Assembly (NCBI GenBank): GCA_001599355.1
Contig: BCGQ01000005.1
Coordinates: 66,222-130,221, forward strand
DNA length: 64,000 nucleotides
Reading direction: 5' to 3'
Source of the DNA: Nakazawaea peltata
Taxonomy: Eukaryota; Ascomycota; Pichiomycetes; Alaninales; Pachysolenaceae
Each line of letters starts with the position of its first letter. Positions within the stretch are counted from its first letter, which is position 1. Under the pieces are notes generated by a model. The model saw only the letters and a list, made by a program, of their open reading frames with translations. It made no database searches and was not told where the DNA came from. A program made the translations under genes and the position numbers. Positions 50,676-59,894 of this stretch are shown here, piece after piece.

Positions 50676-52505
50676 CTATAATATAAATCCATGACGTCTT
50701 TTGTTTCGTTGAGGATTTGAAGGAGGACTAGACTCCTGTTGAGAAGAAGCAAATCCACGGATGAGTTGAGGTCCAGTTTCTTCTTCATCTTCATCTTCAA
50801 ATACCTGACAACTACCTGAGACGGGTTCTTCTCCTTCCTTTTCAATATATCCCTCTTCATCTTTACTTAACTTCCCTAATAATAAACGTTTTGATACTTT
50901 CCATTGGACAGAATAATCTCTTTTGAAATGATCCAAATGAGGTTCCGGAGTTTCTGGACTATTTGGTGATTTCAGATATGGTGGAGATACTGACCCAGTT
51001 GCTGGTTCAATCTGAGTCTCTTTCATATGCAATAACTTCCTATTCATTTCTTTACATGCTGGGCATTTCTTGTAATATTCAAGCCTTAATTTGGATTTAC
51101 CTCCCTTGATGATTTCTGACAGTTTCAAAGGCTGTTGCAGTGAGGAGCTCGGACTAGGTTCCGATGCTCGATTCTCGTCTTGGCCCAGAACAGGCAAGAT
51201 CCGATTATAAAAGATCACTTTTATATTGTTGAAAAGAATATACTTCCCCTTCCATCTTGCAACATGGATTTGGATAGTACTAATGAACTGTCTATGATCA
51301 TTTCCTGAGTAAGAACTGTTAGACGCAGACCCCGGTACTCCCGAAGTGTATAAGTTACGTCTTAAGAAGGTTTTCTCCCCGTTTTGTAGTCCCTCTTGCA
51401 GTAAATCATATTTGAAGATAAGACATTCCGAGACTGTTTGTTGTTCGTTGATTAATAATAATTGGAGAAGGAAATGCTGTGGGATGGCAGAGCCAGGGAA
51501 ACTACGTTTAGTTGAGTCCAACAGAGACTCGTCAAGTCGTGTAATTTCACGCTCGATGAAATATTTGTCTAAATCAATGACTCCTACGTAAGGTGATCCC
51601 AGAGAAGGTGAGCCCAGAGAAGATCCCAGGGAAGATCCGAGAGTAGACCCCAGAGTCGAACCCCCAGTAGAGTCCAATCCCGACGGCCAGTCATAATAAA
51701 CAGCCTCAAACGGAATCTGATGTCTCAGGTATTCCTTTTGTAATCTAGGCTTATCAGTAAGAGGATCCAACTCTGAAACAGTCAATTTCAGAGTAAATTT
51801 AATAGGATGAGAAGCAAATCCCGAAGTTCTCCCTGTAAGAAGAGATTCTTGGAATGATGTGGTAAGTGCAAGAGATGAACGACGACGTGGTCTATACGAC
51901 AGTGGCAGCGAAACGTGGCGAACATTAACTGGGATACTCCCATTTGGAGACCCTACAGTTGGGTATCTGTTTTTGGGTATCCATAAAGGTTTGTCGGTAG
52001 GTAATGAAGAACCAGGAGATGGTGTATATGAATATTCAGATGACACAGATGAAGAAGCAGAGAACCCTCCAGAAGTTGAAAAACCTCCAGAGGTGGAAAA
52101 CCCACCAGAAGTGGACCTGTCGGTGGCTGCACTTGCTGCAGCTGCAGCTGCAGATGTGATAATGGATGAATTCACAGTGGGAGTGATCAGAATATTATCC
52201 TGTTCGAGTAATTTATGGCATCTGAAGCAAAGATGCTGTGAAGGCACGTGATGGTTGTAAGATCTCAGGAAGGAACCACCAGCTGAACCAGTATGATGGA
52301 AATGAGAGTCAGCATAAGACAGGGAAAATACTGGAGTCAGAGCTAATGGCAACATATTAGTATGATCTGAGGCAGATCCTCTGTCTCTGATTCCATTTGT
52401 GCCCCCCATTACCTCGTCCAATCCTTGCATCTCTTCATCACTATCGTTGTCCCCATAAAGTACATGAGATAACGACGATTTACGTCGTGTAGGATAAGAG
52501 CGCAT
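50676..52505 (-). CDS. Atos-family (FAM214/DUF4210-like) protein
   Basis: 609 residues. It has the Atos-type domains in order: TSFQESLLTGRTSG (216-229) followed by PIKFTLKLTVSEL; SPYVGVIDLDKYFIE (304-318); FPGSAIPQHFLLQLLLINE; KTFLRRNLYT; and STIQIHVARWKGKYILFNN with IKVIFYNRIL. CxxC pairs at C93/C96 (CFRC) and C481/C484 (CPAC) could bind metal together. Animal Atos proteins act in transcription of metabolic genes; fungal homologues carry the chromosome-segregation-in-meiosis name in Pfam. I know of no S. cerevisiae orthologue. Low-complexity repeats STSGGF x3 and LGS units occur in linkers. Confidence 0.7.
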   Translation of the reverse strand: MRSYPTRRKSSLSHVLYGDNDSDEEMQGLDEVMGGTNGIRDRGSASDHTNMLPLALTPVFSLSYADSHFHHTGSAGGSFLRSYNHHVPSQHLCFRCHKLLEQDNILITPTVNSSIITSAAAAAASAATDRSTSGGFSTSGGFSTSGGFSASSSVSSEYSYTPSPGSSLPTDKPLWIPKNRYPTVGSPNGSIPVNVRHVSLPLSYRPRRRSSLALTTSFQESLLTGRTSGFASHPIKFTLKLTVSELDPLTDKPRLQKEYLRHQIPFEAVYYDWPSGLDSTGGSTLGSTLGSSLGSSLGSPSLGSPYVGVIDLDKYFIEREITRLDESLLDSTKRSFPGSAIPQHFLLQLLLINEQQTVSECLIFKYDLLQEGLQNGEKTFLRRNLYTSGVPGSASNSSYSGNDHRQFISTIQIHVARWKGKYILFNNIKVIFYNRILPVLGQDENRASEPSPSSSLQQPLKLSEIIKGGKSKLRLEYYKKCPACKEMNRKLLHMKETQIEPATGSVSPPYLKSPNSPETPEPHLDHFKRDYSVQWKVSKRLLLGKLSKDEEGYIEKEGEEPVSGSCQVFEDEDEEETGPQLIRGFASSQQESSPPSNPQRNKRRHGFIL

Positions 52506-53495
52506 GAATGAAAAGAGATGGAAAAGGAGTAATTCGACTATCCAATTGATTACCGAATGCGATCCTCACCAAATATATATGTGATGTGTTGACTAGATAG
52601 CCACGATACTATGCTTACGGCAGTCTTGCCTCTTGAACACCCCGGACCGATCTGAAAAATGGGCTGAAAATCTGAAAAAAAAGGGTGACTGTGTGAAAAA
52701 TGGCAGGGGGTGAATTTAGTTAGGGGAAAATTGCGTGGGATTTAAAAGGGGGCACAAGTTCGGTAGGGTTCGGTTAATAGGGCAAGAATAGAGAGACATT
52801 GGGGCAAATTGAAGGGAGAAAGGGCGAGAAATGAGATTGTGACTGTGGATTGTGTAACTGTGGTGGATATAAGTAGGGGCAATGGGGTGGGTGATTTGGT
52901 TAATTGATGGTATGTGTATTGGTGTTGATGTGAATACTCAGTCTCGACAACTTCTACAATAATTTACTTCTCAACTTATTTATTGGGTTATTTATCACCT
53001 TAGTCATCTCTACATTCTTATTATTTCAATTTGCCCATCAAAATCATTAAATCTCACTCAGCATATTTGCCCTCTCGATTGCGTGCAATTGCGTGCGATT
53101 CGTTCCCTGCTAAGAGCCTCTCGATCTTCTGGCTTTGACTAGCGGGTTTTGGCCAATTTTCAGTCTTCCGCGCACTGAGCCTCGCGCTCAGAGTCTCCGC
53201 GCGCCATTTCAATCCCCCTTTATTAGGGCACCAATTTGAAACTTCTCATCAACAGTTCATTGGCGGCGTATCATTTAGACGTTCATTGGCTTATTTGAAC
53301 TTGAATATCTGTTAGTATCAGCATAATTATCAATTGACATTCGTTAGAACTTCAAAAAGCTCTCCCAACTTCCATATTCCAGACATTCTATGCTCATCTC
53401 ATCAGTCATTTGAGTGAACAAGAGTACTTTGAGACAATATCATAACTAATATCATAACCTATACCATAGCCAATACTGCAATTTCCCACCCTAAA
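52506..53495. other. divergent promoter, Atos gene / SLC35F6-like
   Basis: 990 bp without a credible gene. It holds GCGTGCAATTGCGTGCGATTCG direct repeats (split at 53082-53104), GCGCGCC-containing C-rich sections (53160-53210), and short ATCATA repeats just before the transporter ATG. Confidence 0.4.
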
Positions 53496-54608
53496 ATGTC
53501 CTACGTTTGGATTATCACCGCTGGTACCATCATAACAGGATGTCTGAACTCTATCTTCACCAAGTATCAAGACATGCAATGTGTTCTGAACTGTGATACC
53601 CCTGAAAATCTGGAATATTTCGAACAACCAGTCCTTCAAACTTTACAAATGTTCATTGGAGAGAGTGGTTGTTGGATTGTATTACTGCTTGTTGCATCAA
53701 GATTTGCTCAAACCTATTTTAAGCTCTCAGAATCTGAGTATACTCCAATTACTGATGTGCCGACTAACCCAGATCTACAAGTTGAAGATCTGGAACTTGA
53801 TGATTCTTTGAAAACTAAGCAACCATTGACTTTCAAGACGAGTTTCTGGCTTGTTTTACCCCTGATGTGTGACATATCAGGTACCACTATGCTCAATTTG
53901 GGTCTCTTATACACCCCAGTCAGTGTCTATCAAATGATGCGTAGTAGTGTCGTGATGTTCGTAGCTATGATGTCGGTTCTTTTCTTAGGACGCAAGATCA
54001 ACAGAGCTGAATGGTTATATCTTACTTTAGTTTCATTGGGAGTGTTAATCGTAGGAATGAGTCCAACTAAACCTCATGTTTCTGCTTCAAAAGAGACAGA
54101 CGTCGGTCAAGCTTTATTAGGTGCTTCCCTCATCCTCATCGCCGAAGTTTTCATTGCAGTTCAGTTCGTCGTAGAAGAGTTCATTCTTAAGAAATTTTAC
54201 ATTGTTCCTTTGAAAACAGTCCTGTTAGAAGGGACTTTTGGTGCTATCTTAACTACACTCGTTATAATTTTGGGTGTACTCATGGGCAAGATTGATTTAC
54301 CTGAGATGATAACACAAATGTTTAGCAATACGGCTATTTTGGTGTCTTCGATCTTGATTATGCTTAGTATTGGATCTTTCAACTTCTTCGGAATCAGTTT
54401 AACTAATCATTTGAGTGCTACTGCTAGATCTACTGTCGATACTACTCGTACTTTATTAGTATGGTTAGTTTCTATTCTGATTGGATGGGAAACATTTAAT
54501 TTTATGCAACTGTTGGGATTTGGAATACTTGTTGTTGGTACATTGCTGTTTAATGGTGTTATTGAGATGTCAATGGAATGGCAAAAGAGGTTACATCTTG
54601 TTTCTTGA
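53496..54608 (+). CDS. SLC35F6-like drug/metabolite-superfamily transporter
   Basis: 370 residues, about ten membrane helices. It begins YVWIITAGTIITGCLNSIFTKYQD, with an early luminal loop holding CVLNC; later LPLMCDISGTTMLNLGLLYT, VSVYQMMRSSVVMFVAMMSV, LGRKINRAEWLYLTLVSLGV, and SLTNHLSATARSTVDTTRTLLVWLVS split over a helix, typical of the SLC35F6 (ANT2-binding protein) group of nucleotide-sugar-transporter-like proteins. Human SLC35F6 is lysosomal/mitochondrial; substrate is unknown. S. cerevisiae has no obvious orthologue that I recall. The start is the first ATG, directly ahead of the first helix. Confidence 0.78.
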   Translation: MSYVWIITAGTIITGCLNSIFTKYQDMQCVLNCDTPENLEYFEQPVLQTLQMFIGESGCWIVLLLVASRFAQTYFKLSESEYTPITDVPTNPDLQVEDLELDDSLKTKQPLTFKTSFWLVLPLMCDISGTTMLNLGLLYTPVSVYQMMRSSVVMFVAMMSVLFLGRKINRAEWLYLTLVSLGVLIVGMSPTKPHVSASKETDVGQALLGASLILIAEVFIAVQFVVEEFILKKFYIVPLKTVLLEGTFGAILTTLVIILGVLMGKIDLPEMITQMFSNTAILVSSILIMLSIGSFNFFGISLTNHLSATARSTVDTTRTLLVWLVSILIGWETFNFMQLLGFGILVVGTLLFNGVIEMSMEWQKRLHLVS

Positions 54609-54896
54609 TTCTTGATACCTCATGTTAGTTCAATTTATGTTCCTCCCTGACTCCCTGCGCACTCTCCCCCTATCTTCCGCCCGCACCCCGCCTAACATCT
54701 GCCTACCCGTCTAGCCTCCGCCTAACCTGCCCCGCGCAGCCACCTCAATGCCTGTATAAATTATGCATTCTCCCTATAAAATTCCTCAGCATTTTACAAC
54801 TTTCTCCCTGTAGATATTAATTAATTATTAACAGCCTAAGCCAATTGACGGGGGCAACTCTACAGAGCTACCAAAGAATATAAATCATAATACATC

Positions 54897-55583
54897 ATGG
54901 ATTTAAATGGTCAACATAAACTCTTCAAGTTCAACTTATTCAAATTACCCCAATCACTGGTATTGAAATCCGTCGGAATCTACCTTTCAGGAGCATTGGT
55001 AAGTGTTAATTAATGGCTGTAAGGGAGGGCTGAGGAGATGGCGGGTAATCTATTGGCGACCGATCATGAATATGAGTCATCAAAGAGTGGTCAATTCGTC
55101 CCATCCCGACTGATGCAGTTTCATTTCACTGTCTTCTACTAACAGTTATAGTACGCTATTGGATTTTGGGTCCTTATCGATATCGCTACATTCTCTAAGA
55201 CAGTCAATGCCAGTGTACAGCATGTATCATTCATTGATTGGCTCCCATTTATTGGATCAACCCTTGGAATGGCAATTGTAAGTTCCATTGAGAAATCCAA
55301 TTTGATCCTGGACTCATCCGATGCCTATGGTAGTGACGATAGAACCAAATGGCAACTGAGATTAATCCTCTTCATTGGATTCAGTTTATTACTGTTGGGA
55401 TTTGCAGGAAGTTTCATCGTTTTGATCTTGAAATATTTAGTGAAAGGATTTACTGAGATGCCTACAGTATGGATGGGAGTTGGTAATTGTATTAGTAATG
55501 GTGCTGTTATGTTAAGTTGTATAGTGTTATGGATCGTGCAGAACATTGAAGAGGATTCGTTCAACTACTCCCTTGCATTATAA
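54897..55583 (+). CDS. VPS68: VPS68 (TMEM50/UPF0220) endosomal membrane protein, one intron
   Basis: The spliced product has 177 residues and four helices. S. cerevisiae Vps68 wording is matched closely: GIYLSGALYAIGFWVLIDI, VSFIDWLPFIGSTLGM, AIVSSIEKSNL and SCIVLWIVQNIEED...YSLAL at the end. It acts with Vps55 in endosome-to-vacuole traffic. Exons are 54897-54998 and 55152-55583; the intron (153 nt, GTAAGT...TAG, TACTAAC 55137-55143) falls inside SGALYA, which only splicing restores. The stop lies 16 bp from the stop of the convergent kinase. Confidence 0.93.
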
Positions 55584-55599
55584 AAAAGGGGAGGCATCA

Positions 55600-56607
55600 T
55601 CACTTACGAAACTCGTCAAAAAAGCGATGCCTCATGATCTCCACCAGGGTCAATCTCTTATCTGGATCATATCTTAAAACAGCACGTAATAAATCGACAC
55701 CGTCATCTTCAATAACACCAAACATTCTACCAAAAGAACGAGTCTTACGAGCTCCATTAAAATTCTGAATCTCTTTCATCAGTTCTGCCGTAATAAATCT
55801 GGTCATAAACTCATGTGAGTACGGTCCAAGTAATTTTATAATCTCCCTCAATTGATCATATGGGTCTTTACCTTGGAAAATCGGTCTATATACACACATT
55901 TCTCCAAGAATGCATCCAAATCCCCAGATATCTATACTTGTTGTGTACGTTTGACAACCGACAATAAGCTCCGGAGCTCTATAATATCTGGAACAAATAT
56001 ACAGAACACTTACCAGGTTCAGGTCCAATTTCTTAGCACTTCCAAAATCACAAATCTTCAATAAATTTGTCAGTGGGTCGATCAAAACATTAGAAGGCTT
56101 GAGATCTCTATGCAGAATCGAATAATGATGCAAATACAGAAGACCATTCAGTAATTGTAAACTGTAACTTTTAACCGGAAGCATTTGCTTTAAATCTCTG
56201 TACTTCTTGATCTCCAGTTGTAAAGTGGAAGGAAGCAGTTCCATCACCAAATGTTGATATATCTTATTGCCATCTTTGGCGTTTGGATAATTGTAGAAGA
56301 ATTTTAACTGCACAATATTAGGATGACTTGTAACCCTGAGTAATTCTAATTCTCTAGACTTGTATTCGGTTTGCAGAGGTACTTTCTTGATCAGGAATGG
56401 ACCAAGCCAGCCTGATGTAGTACCGTGTTCACTGGATGCCCCACCTACATCCATGGCGCCACCCTCTACTTTCAACTCCAGTTGGTACACGCTTCCAAAC
56501 AGACCTTCACCGATCTTCTTGTATTCCTTAATAATCATAGGTCTTTCCTTTCCTGTGGCATTCTCAACCACCTCCTTCACGAGGAATTCATGTGACACCG
56601 TCTCCAT
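55600..56607 (-). CDS. GSK-3 family protein kinase, MCK1/YGK3-like
   Basis: 335 residues. Kinase elements: GEGLFGSVY (33-41), lysine in FLIKKV (74/75), HRDLKPSNV (166-174), DFG (187-189), and the GSK-3 activation segment YICSRYYRAPELIVG, with Y203 matching the autophosphorylated tyrosine. YTTSIDIWGFGCILGEM and QLREIIKLLGPYSHEFMTRF favour the Mck1/Ygk3 branch over Rim11/Mrk1. A 25-residue Gly/Ser-rich insertion separates beta strands 2 and 3. The C-terminus stops at RFFDEFRK, about 45 residues earlier than Mck1, and the stop overlaps GTAAGT, a possible splice donor. Roles in the family: meiosis, stress and glucose signalling. Confidence 0.85.
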   Translation of the reverse strand: METVSHEFLVKEVVENATGKERPMIIKEYKKIGEGLFGSVYQLELKVEGGAMDVGGASSEHGTTSGWLGPFLIKKVPLQTEYKSRELELLRVTSHPNIVQLKFFYNYPNAKDGNKIYQHLVMELLPSTLQLEIKKYRDLKQMLPVKSYSLQLLNGLLYLHHYSILHRDLKPSNVLIDPLTNLLKICDFGSAKKLDLNLVSVLYICSRYYRAPELIVGCQTYTTSIDIWGFGCILGEMCVYRPIFQGKDPYDQLREIIKLLGPYSHEFMTRFITAELMKEIQNFNGARKTRSFGRMFGVIEDDGVDLLRAVLRYDPDKRLTLVEIMRHRFFDEFRK

Positions 56608-57613
56608 GGCTCCTTCTTTGATAGATAAAATAATGACTTGTAATTGGGAAGGGAGCGCTGCTTTGTTGACTTCAAATTAGACGAGTAATTCTTAGCTAAT
56701 TCAACCGATTGATCAATTCTCAGCTTCAATAGACGATTTACTCAACCTCACAAGCACTGATTGATTGATTCAATTAAAGATATTCTCTCACCCTTTTCAA
56801 TCGGATTCATCTCAAATCTCCCTCACTTTTTTTTTCCCTTCTTGTTGTTTTTTGTGTTTTTTTGATCAATCCCAGCACGCACCAGGAAAAACAAAACAAC
56901 GCACAGTCGGTGGGAGGGAAGGGTAGCAATGAAGGCAAGGTGAGGAGAGGGGGTATGCAGGGTAAAAGGGCTGTGGTAGGGGAGATGCAGAAGTGAACTG
57001 AGGCGGGAGGATAAGGGGCTGTGGACAGATTTTTTCACTACGCTACACAGATTATTACTTCGGCCCCGGAACAATTATATCTCAATCTCAATGTCTTTTT
57101 TGACACATTTTAGATCTAGCCTTAGCTGGCGCAGTTACAACTAGTGAAATTAGTAGTGGGAAAAGTGGAGTCGTGCGCAGGGATCAAAAATCATCACCTG
57201 CTGCATTCATGTGATGTCCTTTATTATATTTGGATCGGGTGTATTGTTTGAAGGAGCCCTGAACTGGTATGGACTTTGACTAATAGAAGCTATGGTAAAG
57301 TTATACAGTTTTGATGGCTATCTGCGGGGAATCATCAAACAATAGATTTTCAGTTTCCTCAAGATATTTCAAAATATTTCTCCACTTGTGTTCATCCAAG
57401 TAATATCTTCATACTATCTATTCTCCCATCCCGCACCCCCTCTATTGCTCCCCGATCAACTTTCCTCTCTCACTCTAAATCCCTCTTCGTAATATGCTCC
57501 CCCTCTTTAGGTCGTGTATTTTATCCCAATAGTTATCCTGGAAATTTTCATCTATTCAAAAAAATCTTAGACGCCAGCCAAAGCTTTATCACTTGAACCT
57601 ACAACACATCGTG
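56608..57613. other. divergent promoter, kinase / uS11m
   Basis: 1.0 kb. GTCGTGTATTTTATCCCAAT begins at 57511, about 100 bp before the uS11m ATG; AGTCGTGCGC is at 57172. A T9 run is at 56827. A 83-codon minus frame (56823-57074) is low-complexity and not credible. Confidence 0.45.
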
Positions 57614-58285
57614 ATGTTCCGTTTCAACCATATAATAAGACTGCTGAGACCAGTACAAGGTCTCAGATTGAGTCAAGTATCATCTGTGAGAACATTTATT
57701 CCTTCGATCCCAAGACATAATGAGTCTGCTACATTCGGTTTATTATCCAAATTGAAAGAACAAGAGAAAGAGAATGATCAACTGCAAGGTCTGTCTCTGG
57801 CTAATCAAGTTTCTAAGAAGAAGGTTCGTGAAGAGGTTGTCAAATACGTGTTGCATTGTAAATTTGCCAAGAATAACACTCTTATGACCTTGACCTCCGT
57901 GGTGGAAGACTTAAACTTTGAACAAAACAACTCATCTTTATCGTTTAACGAGAAAGTATTGTACTATACAAATTTACCTGAGAAGACATTGTTATCTTTG
58001 AGTTCTGGAAGTGTTGGTTTCCGTAAATGGCAAAGAGGAGAATATGAGCTGGCTTACAAAGCTGCTACTCGTATGTTTGAATCTATTGAGGACCGTAATT
58101 ATTTGAGTTCAAACAATAAGAAGATTGAATTGATCTTCCAAGAATTTGGAAAGGGACGTAAACTGTTTGAAGATCTGTTGTTGGGTAAGCCAGGTAATCA
58201 CGTCAGACAATATGTTTCTAGAATAACTGACAAGACTAAGATCAAATTCGGTGGTGTTAGATCTCCAAAACCAAGACGTTTATAA
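57614..58285 (+). CDS. MRPS18: mitochondrial small-subunit ribosomal protein uS11m
   Basis: 223 residues from the ATG at 57614 (MFRFNHIIRLLRPVQGLRLS, a basic amphipathic presequence); the frame extends seven codons upstream without an ATG. The uS11 fold is apparent: YVLHCKFAKNNTLMTLTSV, LSSGSVGFRKWQRGEYELAYKAA, EFGKGRKLFEDLL and the C-terminal RITDKTKIKFGGVRSPKPRR, equivalent to the bacterial IxDxTpxpHNGCRPPKRRR end that lines the mRNA exit. S. cerevisiae Mrps18 (217) is the counterpart. Confidence 0.85.
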   Translation: MFRFNHIIRLLRPVQGLRLSQVSSVRTFIPSIPRHNESATFGLLSKLKEQEKENDQLQGLSLANQVSKKKVREEVVKYVLHCKFAKNNTLMTLTSVVEDLNFEQNNSSLSFNEKVLYYTNLPEKTLLSLSSGSVGFRKWQRGEYELAYKAATRMFESIEDRNYLSSNNKKIELIFQEFGKGRKLFEDLLLGKPGNHVRQYVSRITDKTKIKFGGVRSPKPRRL

Positions 58286-58743
58286 GCTGCTTGGGAGTCA
58301 TTTCACATATTTTATTCACTGACTGTATATAGTAATGAAATTCATAGATAATTTGATGGTGTAATGGAGGAGGTTATAGATCTGTTTCTATCAACCCACC
58401 ACCCCATGACTTAAAGTCCCATATCTTGACTTGCAATACTTGATGTATACCCCAACTCCGTTAGGGTTACACACCCTAAGGTGACTGTACTTCAGGACAC
58501 CAAATTCTTCTTTTCCCTGATTTTCCTAGCTATGCTCAGCGCAGAAGACCCCCACTCATCGGTCGTCCACTAAATATCAATTACCCAATACGGATATTGT
58601 TAGGGAAAAAAATTTTGCGTCTTTTCACTCACACAAAAAATTTTCCTTTTCTCGTCTTCAAAATTTTCACTCACTTTATTGAAATTATAAAAATATTTCA
58701 GTTATAGTTTTGTTATTAAAGCATACTATTGAAGTTAATCACA
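58286..58743 (+). promoter_or_regulatory. RPL25 promoter region with TTAGGGT/ACCCTAA inverted pair
   Basis: 458 bp. TTAGGGT-TACAC-ACCCTAA (58461-58479) is a perfect 7-bp inverted repeat of Tbf1/telomere-type half-sites 265 bp before the RPL25 ATG. Its centre also contains GTGTAAC read on the minus strand, shared with the RPL34 promoter repeats. AAAATTTT-type runs lie between it and the gene. Confidence 0.6.
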
Positions 58744-59596
58744 ATGGCTCCAACTAGTAAGTATTCAACGTGAGAGAAGGAGAGAATCAGACGATTGGGA
58801 AATGTGTAGTATATCAGAAGTATCAAGAGATCCATAGGACCACAGGTTCAGACACATCCAAATTTGAGAAATGAAAAGGGTCAATATGAAAAGATTGAAA
58901 ACATAGAATGGATAATAGCGCTATGAGAATTTCCACGTAGATGATATCAGAGGAAGGATCAGAGTACTCAGTATTGATTTCATGTCCGACATCGATGGAT
59001 ATATTGTTTTTATCATGAATCAAGAGATGGATTATATCTGAGTTGTGATTTCACTTGAAGAGTTCAGTTGGAGAGGTACTATGGATTCTGTTTATATGAT
59101 CTGGTTATATCACTTTACATCCCACTCCGTTTTATTTGACCCACTGCCCATTACTTGAAGTAAATACTAACTCATCTTTATAGCTAAAGCTACTGCTGCT
59201 AAGAAGAACGTCTTGAAGGGATCTAACGGTAAGAAGGCCTTGAAGGTCAGAACCTCTACCACCTTCCGTTTGCCAAAGACCTTGAAGTTGTCTAGATCTC
59301 CAAAATACACCAAGTCTGTTCCACACTACAACAGATTGGACTCATACAAGGTTATCCAACAACCAATCACCTCCGAGACCGCCATCAAGAAGGTTGAGGA
59401 CGGTAACACCTTGGTTTTCCAAGTTGACTTGAAGGCTAACAAGCACCAAATCAAGTCTGCTGTCAAGGAGTTGTACGAAGTTGATGTCTTGAGTGTTAAC
59501 ACCTTGGTTAGACCAAACGGTACCAAGAAGGCTTACGTTAGATTGACCGCTGACCACGATGCTTTAGACATTGCTAACAAGATTGGTTACATCTAA
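58744..59596 (+). CDS. RPL25: 60S ribosomal protein uL23, one intron
   Basis: The spliced product has 141 residues (S. cerevisiae Rpl25: 142), [20 protein letters not shown] onward, containing [17 protein letters not shown] and ending [11 protein letters not shown]. uL23 sits at the polypeptide exit tunnel and docks SRP and NAC. Exons are 58744-58756 and 59184-59596; the 427-nt intron is GTAAGT...TAG with TACTAAC 59165-59171 and sits four codons into the gene, the same early position as in S. cerevisiae RPL25. Codon bias is strong. Confidence 0.97.
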
Positions 59597-59894
59597 ATAT
59601 AACGCACAATCCAAAACTAATTCACATGTTAAAAATTTAATACATATATATTAAAGTGTTATATCGGTTGTTTGTAGTGTAGATTTATCTTGAAAATGAA
59701 AAACATCACTTAATTTCCTAAGGTTTTTACCTAAGATTTTTACCTAAGATTTTCACCTAGAGGTTTTACTCTCAATTCTTAACCCCTAATTATTTCCCCT
59801 TTAGTTCATTTACCCCTACTAAATAATGGCAGATACAAAAAAGTCTTTCTGCTTAAAGACCCCCCTTTATTATTTGTTAACAATTTTATTTTTT
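59597..59894. other. convergent intergenic RPL25 / amidohydrolase, 13-bp tandem repeat
   Basis: Four tandem units of CCTAAG(A/G)TTTT(T/C)A occupy 59717-59768, the last one degenerate. TACATATATATT (59642-59653) is a plausible 3'-end efficiency element for RPL25. Confidence 0.6.
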
